Shown here in pieces: positions 61,950 through 64,000 of a stretch of 64,000 nt of DNA (position 1 is the stretch's first letter; every line of letters begins with the position of its first letter). This stretch comes from Pseudomonas orientalis. Lineage in GTDB: Bacteria; Pseudomonadota; Gammaproteobacteria; Pseudomonadales; Pseudomonadaceae. The notes below the pieces were generated by a model that worked only from the letters and a program-made list of their open reading frames with translations, did no database searches and was not told the DNA's origin. The DNA is taken from NCBI RefSeq assembly GCF_022807995.1, contig NZ_CP094351.1, forward strand, positions 4,759,501 through 4,823,500. Reading direction: 5' to 3'. The translations under genes were made by a program, and so were the position numbers.

Positions 61950-63128
61950 ATGACGACAGCCTCGCTTCACATCACCCTGATCACCGAAACCTTCCCGCCG
62001 GAAATCAACGGGGTGGCCAACACGCTCGGCCGCCTGTGCGACGGTTTGCGCGCACGCGGCCATCAAATCGAACTGGTGCGCCCGCGCCAGGGTGTCGACC
62101 AGAGCCGGCCGAGTGACGACCAATTGCTGCTGTGCCGCGGCTGGCCGTTACCAGGATATCCAGGGCTGCAATGGGGCCAATCGTCGATGCACAAACTGCT
62201 GCGGCGCTGGACCCGTCAGCGGCCGGATGTGCTGTACATCGCCACCGAGGGGCCGTTGGGCCTGTCGGCATTACGCGCGGCGCGGCGCCTGGGCATCAGC
62301 GTGGTCAGCGGCTTCCACACCAACTTTCAACAGTATTCGAACCAGTACGGCTTGAGTCTGTTGAGCCGCCTGGTCACCCATTACCTGCGCTGGTTTCATA
62401 ACCGCTCGACCTTGACGCTGGTTCCCAGCGCGAGTCAACGCCTGGAGCTGGAACGTCGGCACTTCGAGCGCCTCGGGATGCTGTCCCGGGGAGTCGATAG
62501 CCAACTGTTCCACCCGGCGAAACGCGACTACAGCCTGCGCGAAAACTGGGGCTTGGAGAGTGACGATATTGTGGTGCTGCACGTAGGACGCCTTGCCCAG
62601 GAGAAGAACCTCGGGCTGCTTAAACGCTGTTTCGATGCGTTGCAGACCGCCTACCCCTCGCGGCGGTTGAAGCTGGTCATTGTCGGCGATGGCCCGCAGC
62701 GCGGCCTGTTGCAGCGCGATCTGCCCGAAGCGGTATTCTGCGGCACCCAGCGCGGCGAAGAGCTGGCACGGCATTACGCCTCGGGCGATCTGTTCCTGTT
62801 TCCCAGCCTGACCGAGACGTTCGGCAATGTGGTGCTGGAAGCCATGGCCTCCGGCCTGGGCGTGGTGGCGTATGACCAGGCGGCCGCCACCCAGCATATT
62901 CGCCACGGCTACAACGGTGTACTGGCGATGCCGGGGGATGAGAACGCATTTTGCGATGCAGCCGTGTGGTTGTTGGAGGAGCGCGAGACGCTGCGCCGCG
63001 CGCGTCTGAATGCCCGCCAGCACGCCAGTCGCCAAGGGTGGCCGGCGATTATCGAGCAATTCGAGAGCCAACTGCGAGGCGCATGCGGCGAGCCATTGGT
63101 TACCCCTGTACAAACGTGCGTGCGTTGA
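61950..63128 (+). CDS. GT4 family glycosyltransferase
   Basis: A 392-residue retaining glycosyltransferase with GT-B fold from ATG 61950. N-terminal ITETFPPEINGVANTLGRLCDGLRARGHQIELVRPR donor-side loop; C-terminal HVGRLAQEKNLGLLKRCFDAL and the FPSLTETFGNVVLEAMASG EX7E motif. This resembles mannosyl- and digalactosyl-type transferases of the SQD2/MgtA group; sugar and acceptor unknown. Starts 54 bases after cysZ. Confidence 0.85.
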   Translation: MTTASLHITLITETFPPEINGVANTLGRLCDGLRARGHQIELVRPRQGVDQSRPSDDQLLLCRGWPLPGYPGLQWGQSSMHKLLRRWTRQRPDVLYIATEGPLGLSALRAARRLGISVVSGFHTNFQQYSNQYGLSLLSRLVTHYLRWFHNRSTLTLVPSASQRLELERRHFERLGMLSRGVDSQLFHPAKRDYSLRENWGLESDDIVVLHVGRLAQEKNLGLLKRCFDALQTAYPSRRLKLVIVGDGPQRGLLQRDLPEAVFCGTQRGEELARHYASGDLFLFPSLTETFGNVVLEAMASGLGVVAYDQAAATQHIRHGYNGVLAMPGDENAFCDAAVWLLEERETLRRARLNARQHASRQGWPAIIEQFESQLRGACGEPLVTPVQTCVR

Positions 63129-63267
63129 AACGCCTTCCCGTAAATGGGTAGTGCAAGGTCGGGTAAGGATTACCTGATATTTAAATGAGGAACGCCTTTC
63201 GGTGAATTGCCAACCATTGATACCTGCCACCTCTGGCAGGTCCTTCAAATCAGTGGAGACAATGAAA

Positions 63268-63447
63268 ATGTCAACTTATGGAATGGGTGTGCGCAACGGC
63301 GTCAACATGCCGACGGCGGAGTGGACGCGCCTGCAACAGATATTGGACAAATCCAGGGCCGAGCCCCCCACCTACGACCAGTCTGCACGTAAGGACGGGC
63401 ACAGGACCGATCACAGCCGAGAGCTGAAGAAAGGGTTGGAGTACTGA
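63268..63447 (+). CDS. Small protein of unknown function
   Basis: A 59-residue protein from ATG 63268, or 61 from ATG 63262; GTGGAG at 63253-63258 fits ATG 63268 best (9-base spacing). Sequence MSTYGMGVRNGVNMPTAEWTRLQQILDKSRAEPPTYDQSARKDGHRTDHSRELKKGLEY is polar and probably helical. No homologue recognised. Stands between the glycosyltransferase and the OYE-like gene. Confidence 0.5.
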   Translation: MSTYGMGVRNGVNMPTAEWTRLQQILDKSRAEPPTYDQSARKDGHRTDHSRELKKGLEY

Positions 63448-63492
63448 GGTTGCAGACCGGCTCCCCATGACGTTCACGGGGAGCACCGCCAT

Positions 63493-64000
63493 TTACACCA
63501 GGCTCGTCAACGCCTCACGACTGAACGGTAGAATATCGGCCTCTCGGCCTTCACGCACCTTCACCGCCCAATCCGGATCCACCAGCAGCGCACGGCCCAC
63601 GGCGACCAGGTCGAACTCATCGTTATTCAAGCGCTCCAGCAGTTTCTCGAGGCTGGCCGGCTGCGCGACTTTGTCGGTGTTGACCATGAACTGCAGGAAC
63701 TCGCCGTCCAGGCCGACACTGCCCACGGTGATCGTCGGCTTACCGGTCAACTGGCGGGTCCAGCCGGCGAGGTTAAGGTCGGAACCTTCGAATTCCGGCT
63801 CCCAGAACCGGCGTGTAGAGCAGTGAAAAATATCCACGCCAGCATCGGACAACGGCTTGAGAAATTCGCCCAACGCCTCGGGGGTTTGCACCAGGCGCGC
63901 CGTGTAGTCCTGCTGCTTCCATTGGGAAAAACGCAAGATGATCGGGAAGTCCGGGCCGACCGCCGCGCGGGTAGCCTGGATCAGTTCGATGGCGAAACGT
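63493..64000 (-). CDS. NADH:flavin oxidoreductase (Old Yellow Enzyme-like), 5' end outside window
   Basis: Partial: the frame stays open to the right edge, so only the C-terminal ~168 residues are seen (RFAIELIQATRAAVGPDFPIILRFSQWKQQDY...VDIFHCSTRRFWEPEFEGSDLNLAGWTRQLTGKPTITVGSVGLDGEF...DEFDLVAVGRALLVDPDWAVKVREGR). GSVG and GRALLVDPDW are the FMN phosphate-binding and C-terminal signatures of the OYE/2,4-dienoyl-CoA reductase-like barrel. Cytoplasmic, substrate unknown. Confidence 0.9.
   Translation of the reverse strand, partial: RFAIELIQATRAAVGPDFPIILRFSQWKQQDYTARLVQTPEALGEFLKPLSDAGVDIFHCSTRRFWEPEFEGSDLNLAGWTRQLTGKPTITVGSVGLDGEFLQFMVNTDKVAQPASLEKLLERLNNDEFDLVAVGRALLVDPDWAVKVREGREADILPFSREALTSLV

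Overview
The window is chromosomal DNA of a fluorescent-group Pseudomonas. The evidence is a GC-rich background, the gene repertoire (cyoABCDE, queC, dsbB, norR-hmp, bacteriophytochrome with heme oxygenase, short LOV with class II LitR-like regulator, folM-folE-folX, HopJ, trxB, cysZ) and repeated REP/REPIN palindromes of the 'gtgggagggggcttgccccc' type known from P. fluorescens genomes. No rRNA, tRNA, CRISPR array, transposase or prophage gene was seen.

Region 1 (1-5270) is a visibly AT-richer defence island. It holds the 3' part of a Pycsar membrane effector overlapping a pyrimidine-cyclase-type nucleotide cyclase (+ strand). Facing it is a two-gene unit on the minus strand: a classic AAA ATPase with a C-terminal helix-turn-helix, overlapping a subtilase. 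A perfect 8-bp inverted repeat lies just upstream of the ATPase. Region 2 (5.4-17.4 kb) is an accessory metabolism, transport and regulation block: a YdeP-type molybdopterin oxidoreductase, a flavodoxin-fold quinone reductase with a DMT exporter, a LysR gene broken by one nonsense codon, small membrane proteins, a cupin, two LysE exporters, an isopenicillin-N-synthase-like oxygenase and a divergent XRE regulator carrying an NBR1-Ig-like domain.

Region 3 (17.4-19.9 kb) is an S-type pyocin with a colicin-E3-like rRNase domain and its immunity gene. It is followed by an orphan E3-like nuclease cassette with its own immunity gene. The whole locus is flanked by two direct copies of a 130-bp palindromic repeat. 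Region 4 (19.9-33.9 kb) has a LysR/quinone-reductase pair, a cytochrome c, a receiver protein, bphO-bphP, a PhoD-like phosphatase, a PAS-GGDEF diguanylate cyclase, a Tat-exported aminotransferase resembling the pyoverdine enzyme PtaA, an XRE-VUT transporter pair and queC.

Region 5 (34-49.4 kb) is respiratory and regulatory core: cyoABCDE, dsbB, hmp divergent from norR with three NorR sites and a sigma-54-like promoter, an EamA exporter with a divergent AraC regulator, a MalT-like LuxR regulator and the DUF1329 gene of a DUF1302/DUF1329 pair. Region 6 (49.4-64 kb) continues with the DUF1302 porin-like gene, an SDR, a MEST-like hydrolase and a flavodoxin. Then comes a light-response block (short LOV, LitR-like MerR, ABM protein) leading into the tetrahydromonapterin genes folM-folE-folX, DUF1244, HopJ, trxB, cysZ, a GT4 glycosyltransferase, a small protein and the 3' part of an Old-Yellow-Enzyme-like gene.

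The best candidates for under-described biology are the AAA-subtilase module with its putative operator next to Pycsar, the E3 toxin locus (substituted catalytic His in the main toxin, intact residues in the orphan cassette, flanking repeats) and the XRE-NBR1 regulator beside an oxygenase-exporter pair.
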